Shown: positions 41,029-49,664 of the stretch, one piece after another | Layout: every line of letters begins with the position of its first letter | How positions within the stretch are numbered: position 1 is the stretch's first letter | Assembly: GCF_024172165.1 (NCBI RefSeq) | Contig: NZ_JAMZEB010000002.1 | Coordinates: forward strand, 1,757,501 to 1,821,500 | Direction: 5' to 3' | Source of the DNA: Nonomuraea thailandensis | GTDB lineage: Bacteria; Actinomycetota; Actinomycetes; Streptosporangiales; Streptosporangiaceae | Length of the DNA: 64,000 nucleotides | Notes under the pieces: generated by a model | Databases searched by the model: none | Told to the model about the DNA's origin: nothing | What the model saw: only the letters and a program-made list of their open reading frames with translations | Position numbers and translations under genes: made by a program

Positions 41029-41682
41029 TCAGTGGTGCTGGCGGAACTCCCCGGCGCGGCGCACGTGGTCGATCATGATGCGTTCGGCCGTCTCCGCGTC
41101 GCCCGACTCCAGTGCCGTCAGGATGCCTTCGTGCGCCTCCAGCTGCGCCTTGACCTGCGTCTCGTCCAGCCACAGTGACGCCTCGGCGGGCACGGGGAAG
41201 CTGTTGCGCACCGACCGGGCGTGCGCGCCCAGGAAGGCGGGGCCGCCGATGTCGACGATGCGCAGGTGCAAGCGCCTGCTCTGCTCGCCGAGCCGGTCGT
41301 GCCTGCCCCGCGCGGCGTCCTCGGCCATCGAGGCGTGCAGCTCGCGCAGCTCCGCCAGCTCCTGCGCGGTGATCCTGGCCGCCGCCAGCCGCGCCCCCAG
41401 GCCCTCGACGACCGCGCGCACCCCGTAGTACTCGGCCAGCGCCTCGTCGCCCAGGTCCACCACGGTCGCGCCGTGGTGGGCCTCGTAGCTGATCAGCCGG
41501 TCTTTCTCGAGCCTGCGCAGCGCCTCGCGCACGGGCGTGACCGACACCCCCAGCCGCTTGGCGACCTCCCCGGCGCGCAGGGCGGTGCCCCCGGGGATCC
41601 GGCCGGAGCGGATCTCCTCCAGCAGCACGCTGTAGACGTACTCGGCCTTGCTCATGGGCGGCCGGGGCTCGGTGGGTGACAT
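41029..41682 (-). CDS. GntR family regulator, FCD subfamily
   Basis: 217 residues. An N-terminal winged helix (about 10-75: AEYVYSVLLEEIRSGRIPGGTALRAGEVAKRLGVSVTPVREALRRLEKDRLI) and an FCD ligand domain with metal-type residues (RLHLRIVD, HVRRAGEF). FCD regulators usually sense small organic acids. It is divergent from the CoA-transferase/lyase/permease genes with only 68 bases between, so it almost surely controls them. Confidence 0.92.
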   Translation of the reverse strand: MSPTEPRPPMSKAEYVYSVLLEEIRSGRIPGGTALRAGEVAKRLGVSVTPVREALRRLEKDRLISYEAHHGATVVDLGDEALAEYYGVRAVVEGLGARLAAARITAQELAELRELHASMAEDAARGRHDRLGEQSRRLHLRIVDIGGPAFLGAHARSVRNSFPVPAEASLWLDETQVKAQLEAHEGILTALESGDAETAERIMIDHVRRAGEFRQHH

Positions 41683-41714
41683 GTCCTCAAGTGTCTCGCA
41701 GAACGGCCACGCTC

Positions 41715-41742
41715 TTGACCTATGACATATTTCTTATAAGTT
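41715..41742 (+). promoter_or_regulatory. Promoter of the CoA-transferase unit with likely GntR operator
   Basis: TTGACC (41715-41720), 16 bases, TAAGTT (41737-41742), then 8 bases to ATG 41751, so nearly leaderless. CTTATAAG (41733-41740), an 8-bp palindrome inside an A/T-rich island, overlaps the -10 and is a candidate FCD-GntR site. Confidence 0.55.
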
Positions 41743-41750
41743 ACATACCC

Positions 41751-42926
41751 ATGACGAGCCTCGCTGACCTGCGGGTCATCGACGCGGCGACGCTGTTCGC
41801 CGGTCCCTCCGCCGCCATGATGCTGGGCGACTTCGGCGCCGACGTGATCAAGATCGAGCACCCGCGCCGGGGCGACCCCTCACGCGGGCACGGCGCCGCC
41901 GGCCTGTGGTGGAAGACGCTGTCGCGCAACAAGCGCGCCGCGGCCGTGGACCTGTCGCGGGCCGAGGGGCAGGAGATCCTGCGCCGCCTGGCCGAGCGGT
42001 CCGACGTGCTGATCGAGAACTTCCGCCCCGGCACCCTCGAACGCTGGAACCTCGACCCGAGGGACCTCCTGGAGCTCAACCCGCGACTGATCGTGGCGCG
42101 GATGACCGGCTTCGGGCAGTTCGGGCCGATGGCCAAGCGGCCCGGCTTCGGCACGCTGGCCGAGGCCATGAGCGGCTTCGCGGCCATGACGGGCGAGCCC
42201 GACGGGCCGCCCACGCTGCCGCCGCTGGCCCTGGCCGACGGCATCGCGGGCCTGGCCATGTCGTACGCCGTCATGGTCGCCCTGCACGCCCGCGAGCAGA
42301 CCGGGCGCGGGCAGGTCATCGACATGGCGATCATCGAGCCGATCCTCGGGCTGCTCGGGCCGCAGATGAGCATCTACAAGGCGCTCGGCATCGTGCAGCA
42401 GCGCACCGGCAACCGCTCCAGCAGCAACGCGCCGCGCAACACCTATCGCACCCGCGACGGCCGCTGGCTGGCCATCTCCACCAGCGCGCAGCCCATCGCC
42501 GAGCGCGTGGTCACCCTCGTCGGGCGGCCCGACCTGGTCGAGCAGCCGTGGTTCGCCAGCGGGCACGGCCGGGTGCAGCACGTGGACGAGCTGGACGAGG
42601 CGGTCGCCTCCTGGATCGCCGAACGGGACGCCGCGGAGGTCATCGCCAGGTTCGAGGAGGTGCAGGCCGCGGTCGCGCCCATCTACGACGTCACCGACCT
42701 GGCCGAGGACCCCCAGTACGCGGCGCTCGACACGTTCGTGGAGGTGCCCGACGACGAGTTCGGCACCCTCACCATGCAGAACGTCATGTTCCGCCTGTCC
42801 GCCACGCCCGGCGAGATCCGGTGGCCGGGCCGGGCTCTCGGCCGGGACACCGACGAGGTGCTCGGCGAGCTGGACTACCCCGCCGAGCGGATCGCCGCCC
42901 TGCGCGAGGACGGGGTGATCGCGTGA
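41751..42926 (+). CDS. CaiB/BaiF family (class III) CoA-transferase
   Basis: 391 residues. Conserved class III features include VIDAATLFAGPSAAMMLGDFGADVIKIEHPRRGD with the catalytic Asp of the family expected near the GEPDGPP segment (about 144-150), RNKRAAAVDLSRAEGQEILRRLAERSDVLIENFRPG, and TGFGQFGP. These enzymes move CoA between carboxylic acids. Coupled by GTGA to a CitE-like lyase, it may activate a hydroxy-dicarboxylate such as citramalate or malate. Substrate is inference. Confidence 0.92.
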   Translation: MTSLADLRVIDAATLFAGPSAAMMLGDFGADVIKIEHPRRGDPSRGHGAAGLWWKTLSRNKRAAAVDLSRAEGQEILRRLAERSDVLIENFRPGTLERWNLDPRDLLELNPRLIVARMTGFGQFGPMAKRPGFGTLAEAMSGFAAMTGEPDGPPTLPPLALADGIAGLAMSYAVMVALHAREQTGRGQVIDMAIIEPILGLLGPQMSIYKALGIVQQRTGNRSSSNAPRNTYRTRDGRWLAISTSAQPIAERVVTLVGRPDLVEQPWFASGHGRVQHVDELDEAVASWIAERDAAEVIARFEEVQAAVAPIYDVTDLAEDPQYAALDTFVEVPDDEFGTLTMQNVMFRLSATPGEIRWPGRALGRDTDEVLGELDYPAERIAALREDGVIA

Positions 42927-43777
42927 GCCCGCTGCCGCCCGTGACCTGGCTGTACGTGCCCGGCGACCGGCCCGAGCGGTTCGGCAAGGCGATGGCGTCC
43001 GGCGCCGACGTGGTCATCATCGACCTGGAGGACGCCGTCGCGCCCGTGAGGAAGGACGAGGCCCGCCGGAACGCGGTCGCCTACCTGCGCGAGCGCCGCG
43101 GCGGCGGTGGCGCCGAGGTGCACGTGCGGGTCAACGATCCCGCCACGGACCGCGGGCGCGACGACCTGGCCGCCGTCGGGGACCTGGCCGACGCCGTACG
43201 GCTGCCGAAGGTCGAGTCGGCGGCCGTGCTCGACGCGCTCACCGGCGCGCCCGCGTACGCGCTGCTGGAGTCGGCGGCCGGGATCGTCGCGGCCGGGCAG
43301 ATCGCCGCGCACCCGCGCGTGGCGGGGGTCGCGCTCGGCGAGCAGGACCTGGCCGCCGAGCTGGCCATCACCGACGAGCAGGCCATGAACCACCTCAGGC
43401 TCCAGGTCGTCCTGGCCGCCGCCGCGGCCGGGCTGCCGCCGGTGCCCATGTCCGTCTACCCCGACGTCAAGGACGAGGCCGGGCTGCTCGCCTCCTGCCG
43501 GGCGGGCCGCGCGCTCGGGCTGTTCGGCAGGACCGCCATCCACCCGCGCCAGATCCCCGTGATCAGGCGGGCGTTCCGGCCGACGGAGGAGGAGGCCGCC
43601 AGGGCCGCCGAGATCGTGGCCGCGGCCGAGCGGGCCGAGCAGGCGGGCGTCGGCGCGGTGGCGCTGCCCGACGGCCGGTTCGTGGACGCCCCGATCGTCG
43701 TCAGGGCCCGCCGCACCGTCGAGCTGGCCCGCCGCCTGGCCGGCCCGTCCCAGCCCCCGCCGGAAACCGGCGCCTGA
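42923..43777 (+). CDS. HpcH/HpaI-CitE-like lyase (malyl-/citramalyl-CoA lyase type)
   Basis: 284 residues. WLYVPGDRPERFGKAMASGADVVIIDLEDAV is the CitE-like signature; Arg in VNDPATDRG, the LLESAAGI Glu and LGEQDLAAEL Glu/Asp supply the metal and CoA-ester site, and RTAIHPRQIPVI closes it. Members split hydroxyacyl-CoA into acetyl-CoA and a keto acid. With the CoA-transferase this gives a two-step cleavage route. GTG 42923 overlaps the preceding stop. Confidence 0.9.
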   Translation: MSPLPPVTWLYVPGDRPERFGKAMASGADVVIIDLEDAVAPVRKDEARRNAVAYLRERRGGGGAEVHVRVNDPATDRGRDDLAAVGDLADAVRLPKVESAAVLDALTGAPAYALLESAAGIVAAGQIAAHPRVAGVALGEQDLAAELAITDEQAMNHLRLQVVLAAAAAGLPPVPMSVYPDVKDEAGLLASCRAGRALGLFGRTAIHPRQIPVIRRAFRPTEEEAARAAEIVAAAERAEQAGVGAVALPDGRFVDAPIVVRARRTVELARRLAGPSQPPPETGA

Positions 43778-43834
43778 CCACCGGCCGGCAGGCCGTTCAC
43801 CCCCAGCACAACCCCCCATTGGAGGTCATTCGCC

Positions 43835-45172
43835 ATGGGAATCGCCGTATGGGCGCTCATCGCCTACATCACCATCATCGTCGTCTGGAACGGCGTGCTG
43901 AAACGCAACATCGGTGAGGCGATGCTCATCGGTTTCGCGGGCGTGTGCCTCTTCGGCGGCACGAGCTTCCTCGACCTGGCGTGGGCGGGCATCGCCGACG
44001 CGATGGCCGAGGAGGTCGTCTTCGCCGCCCTGGCCTTCGTCTTCATGGGCTACCTGCTCACCAGGCTGGGCCTCATCCAGGAGCAGGTCGCCGTACTGAA
44101 CTCGATCTTCGGAAGGCTGCGCGGCGGCGCGGGGTACGTCTCGACCTCGGCCTCCGCGCTGCTGGGCGGCCCCTCCGGGTCGGGCTCCGGCATCTCCGCC
44201 TCCGTCGGCTCCGTCACCATCCCCTGGATGATCCGCTCGAACTGGCGCCCCGACCTGGCCGCCTCGCTGGTGGCGGGCAACGCCGGGCTGGGCATCTCGA
44301 TCCCGCCGAGCTCGTCGATGTTCCTGCTGCTCGGCTCGGCCGCCGTGGCGCCCGTGCTGACCGCCGACCAGCTCTTCGTGCCCGCCCTCATCGGCGGGTT
44401 GTGGACGGTGGCCTACCGCTTCGTGGTGGTGTTCGTGTGGGTGCGCAGGCACGGCATCGCCGCCACCGACGCCGCCGACATCGTGCCGCTGCGGGCCGCG
44501 CTGCGCGCCGGGTGGACGTCGCTGCTGGTGTACGCGGGCATCCTCGTGCCGGTGCTGATGACGCTGGACTTCGGGGTGGCGCTGATGGAGTCGCGGGTCG
44601 GCGAGGCGGCCGGCGACATCAGCATCATCGTGTGGATCCCGGTGCTGACCGTGCTGGCCACGTTCGCGGTGGCGTGGAAGCGGCTGCCGCGCACCGGCCG
44701 CGCCTGGAGCGAGCTGCTCGGCGAGATGGCCCCCAGGTACGCCGTCATCGGCGCGACCCTGTTCTTCGCCTTCGCCGCCGCGGCCAGCCTGGGCGAGCTG
44801 GGCCTGGTCGACCAGCTCACCGCGATCCTGCAGGGGCTGGACGCGCCCGCCGTGGTCATCGCCACCCTGGTCGGCCTGCTGCTCGTCGTCATCGCCGCGC
44901 CGCTGACCGGCACCGCCACGATCGCCGCCGTCGGCGGGGTGGCGTTCAGCGCGCTGACCGCGGCCGGGGTCGCCCCTGCCGCCGCGGCCACCGCCATCAT
45001 GATCTTCGCCTCGACCGAGGGTGCGTCCCCGCCGGGAGCGGCCCCGATCTACATCGCCAGCGGCATCGCCCAGGTGGACCCGGCCAGGACGTTCGGCCGG
45101 CTGATCGTCTGGTTCGTCATCCCGACCCTGGTCCTCGGCGTGCTGGTCGCCACCGGCGTGCTGCCGATCTGA
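43835..45172 (+). CDS. TRAP-type large permease (DctM-like)
   Basis: 445 residues, about 12 membrane helices. Segments such as FAALAFVFMGYLLTRLG, GYVSTSASALLGGPSGSGSGISASVGSVTIPWMIRSN, ISIPPSSSMFLLLGSA and the mirrored PLTGTATIAAVGGVAFSALTAAGVAPAAAATAIMIFASTEGASPPGAAPIYIASG fit the DctM/ion-transporter superfamily fold with two inverted repeats. No periplasmic DctP binding protein is encoded nearby, so it may act as a simpler secondary transporter. GGAGG nine bases before ATG. Likely imports the acid used by the two enzymes upstream. Confidence 0.85.
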   Translation: MGIAVWALIAYITIIVVWNGVLKRNIGEAMLIGFAGVCLFGGTSFLDLAWAGIADAMAEEVVFAALAFVFMGYLLTRLGLIQEQVAVLNSIFGRLRGGAGYVSTSASALLGGPSGSGSGISASVGSVTIPWMIRSNWRPDLAASLVAGNAGLGISIPPSSSMFLLLGSAAVAPVLTADQLFVPALIGGLWTVAYRFVVVFVWVRRHGIAATDAADIVPLRAALRAGWTSLLVYAGILVPVLMTLDFGVALMESRVGEAAGDISIIVWIPVLTVLATFAVAWKRLPRTGRAWSELLGEMAPRYAVIGATLFFAFAAAASLGELGLVDQLTAILQGLDAPAVVIATLVGLLLVVIAAPLTGTATIAAVGGVAFSALTAAGVAPAAAATAIMIFASTEGASPPGAAPIYIASGIAQVDPARTFGRLIVWFVIPTLVLGVLVATGVLPI

Positions 45173-45186
45173 GAGGAGCCCCCGTC

Positions 45187-45414
45187 ATGAAGAGCCTCAC
45201 CATGGTCCTGTTCAAGATCGGCCTCGTGCTGTTCCTCGCGCTCGGCGTCGCCCTGGTGCTCACCCAGGCCGTCGGCCTGGCCGCCGGCAGCCCCGGCCTG
45301 GTCTCCGGCGCGGTGTCGGCGCTCGGCACGGCGATGACCGTGTCGGCCGGGGTGGCCGGGCTGCTCGGCTTCCTGATGTCGTACCTGTTCCACTGGAAGG
45401 CCGGCGAGGACTAG
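45187..45414 (+). CDS. Small two-helix membrane protein, possible permease partner
   Basis: 75 residues with two hydrophobic helices (about 7-33 and 38-66) and a short charged C-terminus (HWKAGED). GAGGAG eight bases before ATG 45187; 14 bases after the permease stop, so co-translated. By position it could replace the DctQ small subunit of TRAP systems, but it is much shorter than DctQ (usually about 150+ residues with four helices). Its stop (TAG) interlocks with the convergent TetR stop in the tetramer CTAG. Confidence 0.75.
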   Translation: MKSLTMVLFKIGLVLFLALGVALVLTQAVGLAAGSPGLVSGAVSALGTAMTVSAGVAGLLGFLMSYLFHWKAGED

Positions 45415-46049
45415 CCGTGCGGCACCCAGCGGACGCCGAGCTCCTCGTCCCGCGGCGCGGGGCCGGGCAGCTCGCGGTGGGCCGGGGGGACGCGCATGGA
45501 GTCCATCATCAGCGTCAGGTAACGGTGGCGGAGCTGGGAGGCGCGTTCCTCGCCGCCCAGCTTGATCGAGGCGAGCTGCTCGAACAGCAGCGCGATGTCG
45601 GCCACCGTCACGTCCGGCCGCAGCACGCCCGCCGCCACCGCCCGGCCGTGCACCTCGACCGCCAGGGCCGAGGCCCTGGCGGCGAGCGTGTGCAGCTCCT
45701 CCGTCGGCGTGAACGTGCCCGCCAGCTTGATCGTCAGCGAGCTGGAGTCGGCGTCCACGATGCCGCGCAGATATCCGGCGAACGCCTCCCACGGGTCCCC
45801 GCCGTCGGTCAGCGACCGCTCGCTGACCTCGACGTAGAGCCGTAGCCCGTCGCCGCACAGCTTCTGCAGCAGCGCCTCCTTGCTGGGGTAGCGGCGATAC
45901 AGCGCGCTGATCCCGACGCCCGCCTTCTCGGCCACGGCCGCGATGGGGGCGCCGGGCTCGGCGGTGAAGACCGCCCGCGCCGCCTGGAGGATCAACTCGT
46001 CGTTGCGTGCCGCCTGCGCCTTGCGGCCGCTCATGGGTGCGCTGCTCAT
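45411..46049 (-). CDS. TetR family transcriptional regulator
   Basis: 212 residues; helix-turn-helix PIAAVAEKAGVGISALYRRYPSKEALLQKL (about 36-65). ATG 46049 is chosen because a TACAAT -10 box ends 7 bases upstream (leaderless); the ATG at 46058 would start inside that box. Divergent from an alpha/beta hydrolase; the GGAAC-GTAGG-GTTCC operator lies between. Likely represses itself and the hydrolase. Confidence 0.9.
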   Translation of the reverse strand: MSSAPMSGRKAQAARNDELILQAARAVFTAEPGAPIAAVAEKAGVGISALYRRYPSKEALLQKLCGDGLRLYVEVSERSLTDGGDPWEAFAGYLRGIVDADSSSLTIKLAGTFTPTEELHTLAARASALAVEVHGRAVAAGVLRPDVTVADIALLFEQLASIKLGGEERASQLRHRYLTLMMDSMRVPPAHRELPGPAPRDEELGVRWVPHG

Positions 46050-46056
46050 ACTCCGC

Positions 46057-46089
46057 ATTGTAAGGGAACGTAGGGTTCCGTTCTACTAT
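46057..46089. promoter_or_regulatory. Divergent tetR/hydrolase promoters with shared operator
   Basis: Minus strand: TACAAT (46057-46062) drives tetR. Plus strand: TACTAT (46084-46089) could drive the hydrolase. Between them GGAAC-GTAGG-GTTCC (46065-46079) is a perfect 5-5-5 inverted repeat placed to block both. Confidence 0.6.
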
Positions 46090-46145
46090 GACGAGCGGAA
46101 GGGAACCAGAAGAAGAGCGTAAGCGCGGCCGCCCACCATGGGCAC

Positions 46146-46931
46146 ATGACGAACCACACGAGCGGTTACGCCCCCGTCAACGGCCTGGACATGTACTACG
46201 AGGTCCACGGCGCCGGCGACCCGCTGGTCCTCATCCACGGCTCCTTCTCCGGCATCGGCACCTCGTTCGGCATGCTGCTGCCGCACCTGGCCAAGAGCCG
46301 TAAGGTGATCGCCGTCGAGATCCAGGGCCACGGCCGCACCGCCGACATCGACCGCCCCCTGTCGCCCCAGCTCCTCGCCGGCGACGTGGCCGCGCTCCTC
46401 GGCCACCTCGGCGTCGAGCGGGCCGACCTGCTCGGCTACAGCCTGGGCTCCAGCATCGCCTTCCACGTCGCGCAGGAGCGGCCGGACCTCGTCCGCAAGC
46501 TCATCCTGGCCTCGTTCTCCTTCACCCCGGAGGGCCTGCACCCCGGCCTGTCCGAGGGCTTCGGGAGCATCCGGCCCGAGCACCTGCACGGCTCGCCCTT
46601 CCACGACGAGTACCTGCAGCTCGCGCCCCGGCCCGAGGACTTCCCCGTGCTGTGCGAGAAGGTGAGCGCCCTCATGCGCGACCTCGTCGAGCCCACGGCC
46701 GGGGAGGTGCGCTCGATCGAGGCGCCCACGATGGTGGTCATCGGAGACTCCGACATCATCCGCCCCGAGCACGCCGTGGAGACGTTCCGCCTGCGGGGCG
46801 GCGGGGTGGCCGGCGACCAGGCGGGGCTGCCGGCCGCGCGGCTGGCCGTGCTGCCCGGCACCACTCACGTCACGCTCGTGCACCGCGCGGAATGGCTCGC
46901 CTCCATGATCGACGACTTCCTCGCCGCCTGA
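46146..46931 (+). CDS. Alpha/beta hydrolase
   Basis: 261 residues. HGSF oxyanion segment, nucleophile elbow GYSLGS (Ser about 99), acid Asp in VVIGDSDIIRPEH and catalytic His in LPGTTHVTLVH are all present. Soluble, substrate unknown; such TetR-paired hydrolases often act on esters or lactones. Start ATG 46146 lacks a strong ribosome site. Confidence 0.9.
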   Translation: MTNHTSGYAPVNGLDMYYEVHGAGDPLVLIHGSFSGIGTSFGMLLPHLAKSRKVIAVEIQGHGRTADIDRPLSPQLLAGDVAALLGHLGVERADLLGYSLGSSIAFHVAQERPDLVRKLILASFSFTPEGLHPGLSEGFGSIRPEHLHGSPFHDEYLQLAPRPEDFPVLCEKVSALMRDLVEPTAGEVRSIEAPTMVVIGDSDIIRPEHAVETFRLRGGGVAGDQAGLPAARLAVLPGTTHVTLVHRAEWLASMIDDFLAA

Positions 46932-47039
46932 GCCGCCGCCGGGTTCATTCCGATCAAGACTGGGCAGTCCCCTGGTCCACCGCGTACGCTGCGCAGGGCC
47001 ACGTACCTGTCGCTGATCGCCCCGGCACCGGGAGGGCAC

Positions 47040-48227
47040 ATGACGCAGCAGCAAGAGCCCCACGTCGTGCGGGTGCTGCTCTCACCCGCGAACGTGTGGC
47101 GGGCCGCGCTCGCCGTCGTCGCGGTCATCGCCGTGGTGCTCTTCGCCCGCTTCGTGCTGGCCGACGCGGGCGGGCTGATCGTCGTGGTGGTGATGGCCTG
47201 GTTCATCTCCCTGGCCATGGAGCCCGCCGTGGGCCGGCTGGCCCGCCACATGCGCCGCGGCGCGGCGGCGCTGCTGGTGATGGTGGCGTTCCTGCTCGTC
47301 TCGGCGATCTTCCTGTACCTGTTCGGGAGCCTGCTGGCGGAGCAGGTCGCCGTCCTGGTGCGGGAGCTGCCCGACATCCTCACCGGCGCCGTCGCCTGGG
47401 TGAACGAGCGGTTCGGCACCAACTACCAGATCGCCGACATCCTCTCCTCGCTCAACCTCACCCCGCAGCAGGCCGCCCAGTACGCCCAGGACGTGCTCGG
47501 CAACGTCCTGGGCCTGCTCGGCACCCTCACCGGCGCGATCGTCAACCTGTTCACGCTGCTGCTGCTGATCTTCTACCTCTCCGCCGACGGGCCCCGGCTG
47601 CGCGTGTGGCTCGCCCGGCTCATGCCCGCGAACCTCCAGCGCGTCTTCCTCACCGTCTGGGACGTGTCGCTGGTCAAGACCGGCGGGTACGTGTGGGCCA
47701 GGCTCCTGCTGGCCACCGTCAACGCCGTCGCGTCCACCGTGGTGTTCCTGGCGCTCGGCATGCCGTCGTGGCTCGCGCTCGGGCTGTGGACGGGGCTGGT
47801 GGCGCAGTTCGTGCCCACCATCGGCACCTACATCGCCATCGTGCTGCCCGTCGTGGTCGGGCTCGTGTCGCCCCGGCCGTGGATCGGGCTGGCCGCGCTC
47901 GGCTGGGGCGTGCTGTACCAGCAGGTGGAGAACCTGACGCTGGAGCCGCGGATCAGCGGCAGGTCGGTGGACATCCATCCCGGGGTGGCGTTCGCGGGCG
48001 TGATCCTGGGGGCGTCGCTGTTCGGGGCGGTGGGGGCGCTGCTGGCCGTGCCGGTGGTGGCCATGCTGCTCTCGCTGATCGACACGTTCATCGCCCGGCA
48101 GGAGCTGGTCCAGTCCGTTCCCCCAGGTCAGGCCGCCGCGGCCGATCACCACACCGCCGCGCCGCCGCCGGGCGGCGTGCCACCGCCCGAGCCGGGAGCG
48201 GAGCGCGGGCGCGCCACGCCCGGCTGA
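47040..48227 (+). CDS. AI-2E (PerM/TqsA-like) family membrane protein
   Basis: 395 residues, about eight membrane helices, with the family regions ELPDILTGAVAWVNERFG (large external domain) and QFVPTIGTYIAIVLPVVVGLVSPRPWIGLAALGWGVLYQQVENLTLEPRISGRSVDIHP near the C-terminus, followed by a Pro-rich tail. Some relatives export AI-2 or exchange ions; actinomycete members are uncharacterised and AI-2 transport should not be assumed. GGGAGG precedes ATG. A possible -10 (TACGCT) lies at about 46984. Confidence 0.9.
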   Translation: MTQQQEPHVVRVLLSPANVWRAALAVVAVIAVVLFARFVLADAGGLIVVVVMAWFISLAMEPAVGRLARHMRRGAAALLVMVAFLLVSAIFLYLFGSLLAEQVAVLVRELPDILTGAVAWVNERFGTNYQIADILSSLNLTPQQAAQYAQDVLGNVLGLLGTLTGAIVNLFTLLLLIFYLSADGPRLRVWLARLMPANLQRVFLTVWDVSLVKTGGYVWARLLLATVNAVASTVVFLALGMPSWLALGLWTGLVAQFVPTIGTYIAIVLPVVVGLVSPRPWIGLAALGWGVLYQQVENLTLEPRISGRSVDIHPGVAFAGVILGASLFGAVGALLAVPVVAMLLSLIDTFIARQELVQSVPPGQAAAADHHTAAPPPGGVPPPEPGAERGRATPG

Positions 48228-48246
48228 GCCGTCGTGAGGCGCGGTC

Positions 48247-49419
48247 TCAGCCCCGCCTGAACAGCCGCGAGCCGAGCCCGGAGATCGTGGCGGCGGTGCT
48301 GCCGACCCAGTAGTACAGGCGCGGCGGCACATGCGGGAGCAGCGCGGAGTGCCGCTGGTTCAGCAGCGCGATCATCTCCCTGGGCGGCCGGTCGACGTAC
48401 CTGGGGACGTGCTCGTACCACTGGGAGCTGCGCCGGGCCGCCCGCTGGGAGGGCCGGATCGCGGTCATGCGCTCGTGTTCGTACCCGGCCAGGGCGTCCT
48501 CCAGCTCCGGCTCCGCGTGCAGCGCGTCCACCAGGTAGGCGGCATCGCCCAGCGCCAGCGCGGTGCCGGCGCCGATCGAGTAGTGGGTGGTGTGCGCGGA
48601 GTCCCCGAGCAGGACGAGGTTGCCGCGGTGCCAGGTGCGGTTGGTCAGGGTGCGGAAGTGCTGCCAGTGCGGGCCGCCGTCGGCCTGCGTGCGGCCGATC
48701 AGCGCATGCCCGTCCAGCACCTCCGCGAAGAGCTTCTCCAGGTGGGCCAGGCCGTCGGCCTCGTTCGCCACGTCGAGCTCGAGCCCCCGCCACGTGTCGG
48801 GCGCGCACTCGACGATGAACGTGCTGTGCTCCCCGCTGTACGGATAGCCGTAGCACCAGATCCAGCCGTGCTCCGTCTCGACGAAGGCGAAGGTGAAGGA
48901 GTCGAGCACCTTGGTGGTGCCGAGCCACACGTACGGGTTGCGCCCGACCGCGACCTCGGTGCCGAAGTGCTCGGCGTGCCGCTCGCGCAGCCGGCTGTTG
49001 ACGCCGTCCCCGGCCACGATCAGGTCGGCGTCGGCCACGTCCTCCTCGGCGGCGATCTCGTGCTCGTACTCGACGCGCACGCCGAGGGACTCGGCCCGCT
49101 CGGCGAGGATGGCGAGCAGCCGCCGCCGGCTGATGCCGAACCCCTTGTCGCCGTGCCCCACCGTGACGGTGGCGCGCTCGTGCAGGTGCACGACCCAGCT
49201 GTCCCAGCGGGCCGAGCTCGCGCTGATCTCGCGGGCCGACTCGGGATCGACGTCGTGCAGGTAGCCGAACAGTTCGTCCCAGTACGTCACGCCCCAGCCG
49301 TACGTCGAGCCGGCCGGGTTGCGTTCGTACACGGTGATGTCGTGGGCGGGGTCCACCCGTTTCATCAGGATCGAGAAGTACAGGCTGGCGGGCCCGCCGC
49401 CGACGCACGCGACCTTCAC
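48247..49419 (-). CDS. FAD-dependent aromatic-ring monooxygenase family protein
   Basis: 390 residues. Dinucleotide-binding GGGPASLYFSILMKR at the N-terminus, the DG motif DLIVAGDGVNSRLR (about 130-143) and the GD motif LVLLGDSAHTTHYSIGAGTALALGDAAYL define a group A flavin monooxygenase, close to p-hydroxybenzoate or aminobenzoyl-CoA type enzymes. Substrate unknown. GTG 49419 has GGGGAG five bases upstream. Confidence 0.9.
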   Translation of the reverse strand: MKVACVGGGPASLYFSILMKRVDPAHDITVYERNPAGSTYGWGVTYWDELFGYLHDVDPESAREISASSARWDSWVVHLHERATVTVGHGDKGFGISRRRLLAILAERAESLGVRVEYEHEIAAEEDVADADLIVAGDGVNSRLRERHAEHFGTEVAVGRNPYVWLGTTKVLDSFTFAFVETEHGWIWCYGYPYSGEHSTFIVECAPDTWRGLELDVANEADGLAHLEKLFAEVLDGHALIGRTQADGGPHWQHFRTLTNRTWHRGNLVLLGDSAHTTHYSIGAGTALALGDAAYLVDALHAEPELEDALAGYEHERMTAIRPSQRAARRSSQWYEHVPRYVDRPPREMIALLNQRHSALLPHVPPRLYYWVGSTAATISGLGSRLFRRG

Positions 49420-49664
49420 AAGAGCTCCCCGCTATACGAAAAGTGAGCAATCTATAACGGAGAGTAGCAGTCGGTAGTGTTGCGGCAGTGGAGGGCATCG
49501 CGTGTCGCCCGCTCGTCCGGCGCCACGTGCTGCTCGAAGCGGTCGCCGGGCAGCCGCTCGGTGCAGGCGGCGCGGGCGGTCACCCGGGCACGGGTGCCGG
49601 AGAGCGCGACGTGGCCGCCATGATCGCGGTCTACCCGATGACGGCTCCTTGGGCGGCGAGCGCG
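49420..49664. other. Intergenic region with promoter-like A/T island and possible gene remnant
   Basis: 245 bases. An A/T-rich stretch (49429-49475) next to the monooxygenase start probably holds its promoter. On the plus strand TAGTGT is followed 7 bases later by GTG 49488, which opens a frame (VEGIACRPLVRRHVLLEAVAGQ) that runs into antisense sequence of the lysozyme gene; it may be the leftover start of a lost divergent regulator. Confidence 0.3.

Noticed and set aside
45411..45858. Overlapping longer minus-strand frame reaching into the small membrane protein and permease
   Set aside because: The 75-residue plus-strand gene has a good ribosome site and clean hydrophobic helices, while the minus-strand extension is Arg/Gly-rich without features.
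47040..48227. Autoinducer-2 exporter
   Set aside because: Only the family fold supports it; nothing in the window points to AI-2 signalling, so the functional name is not used.
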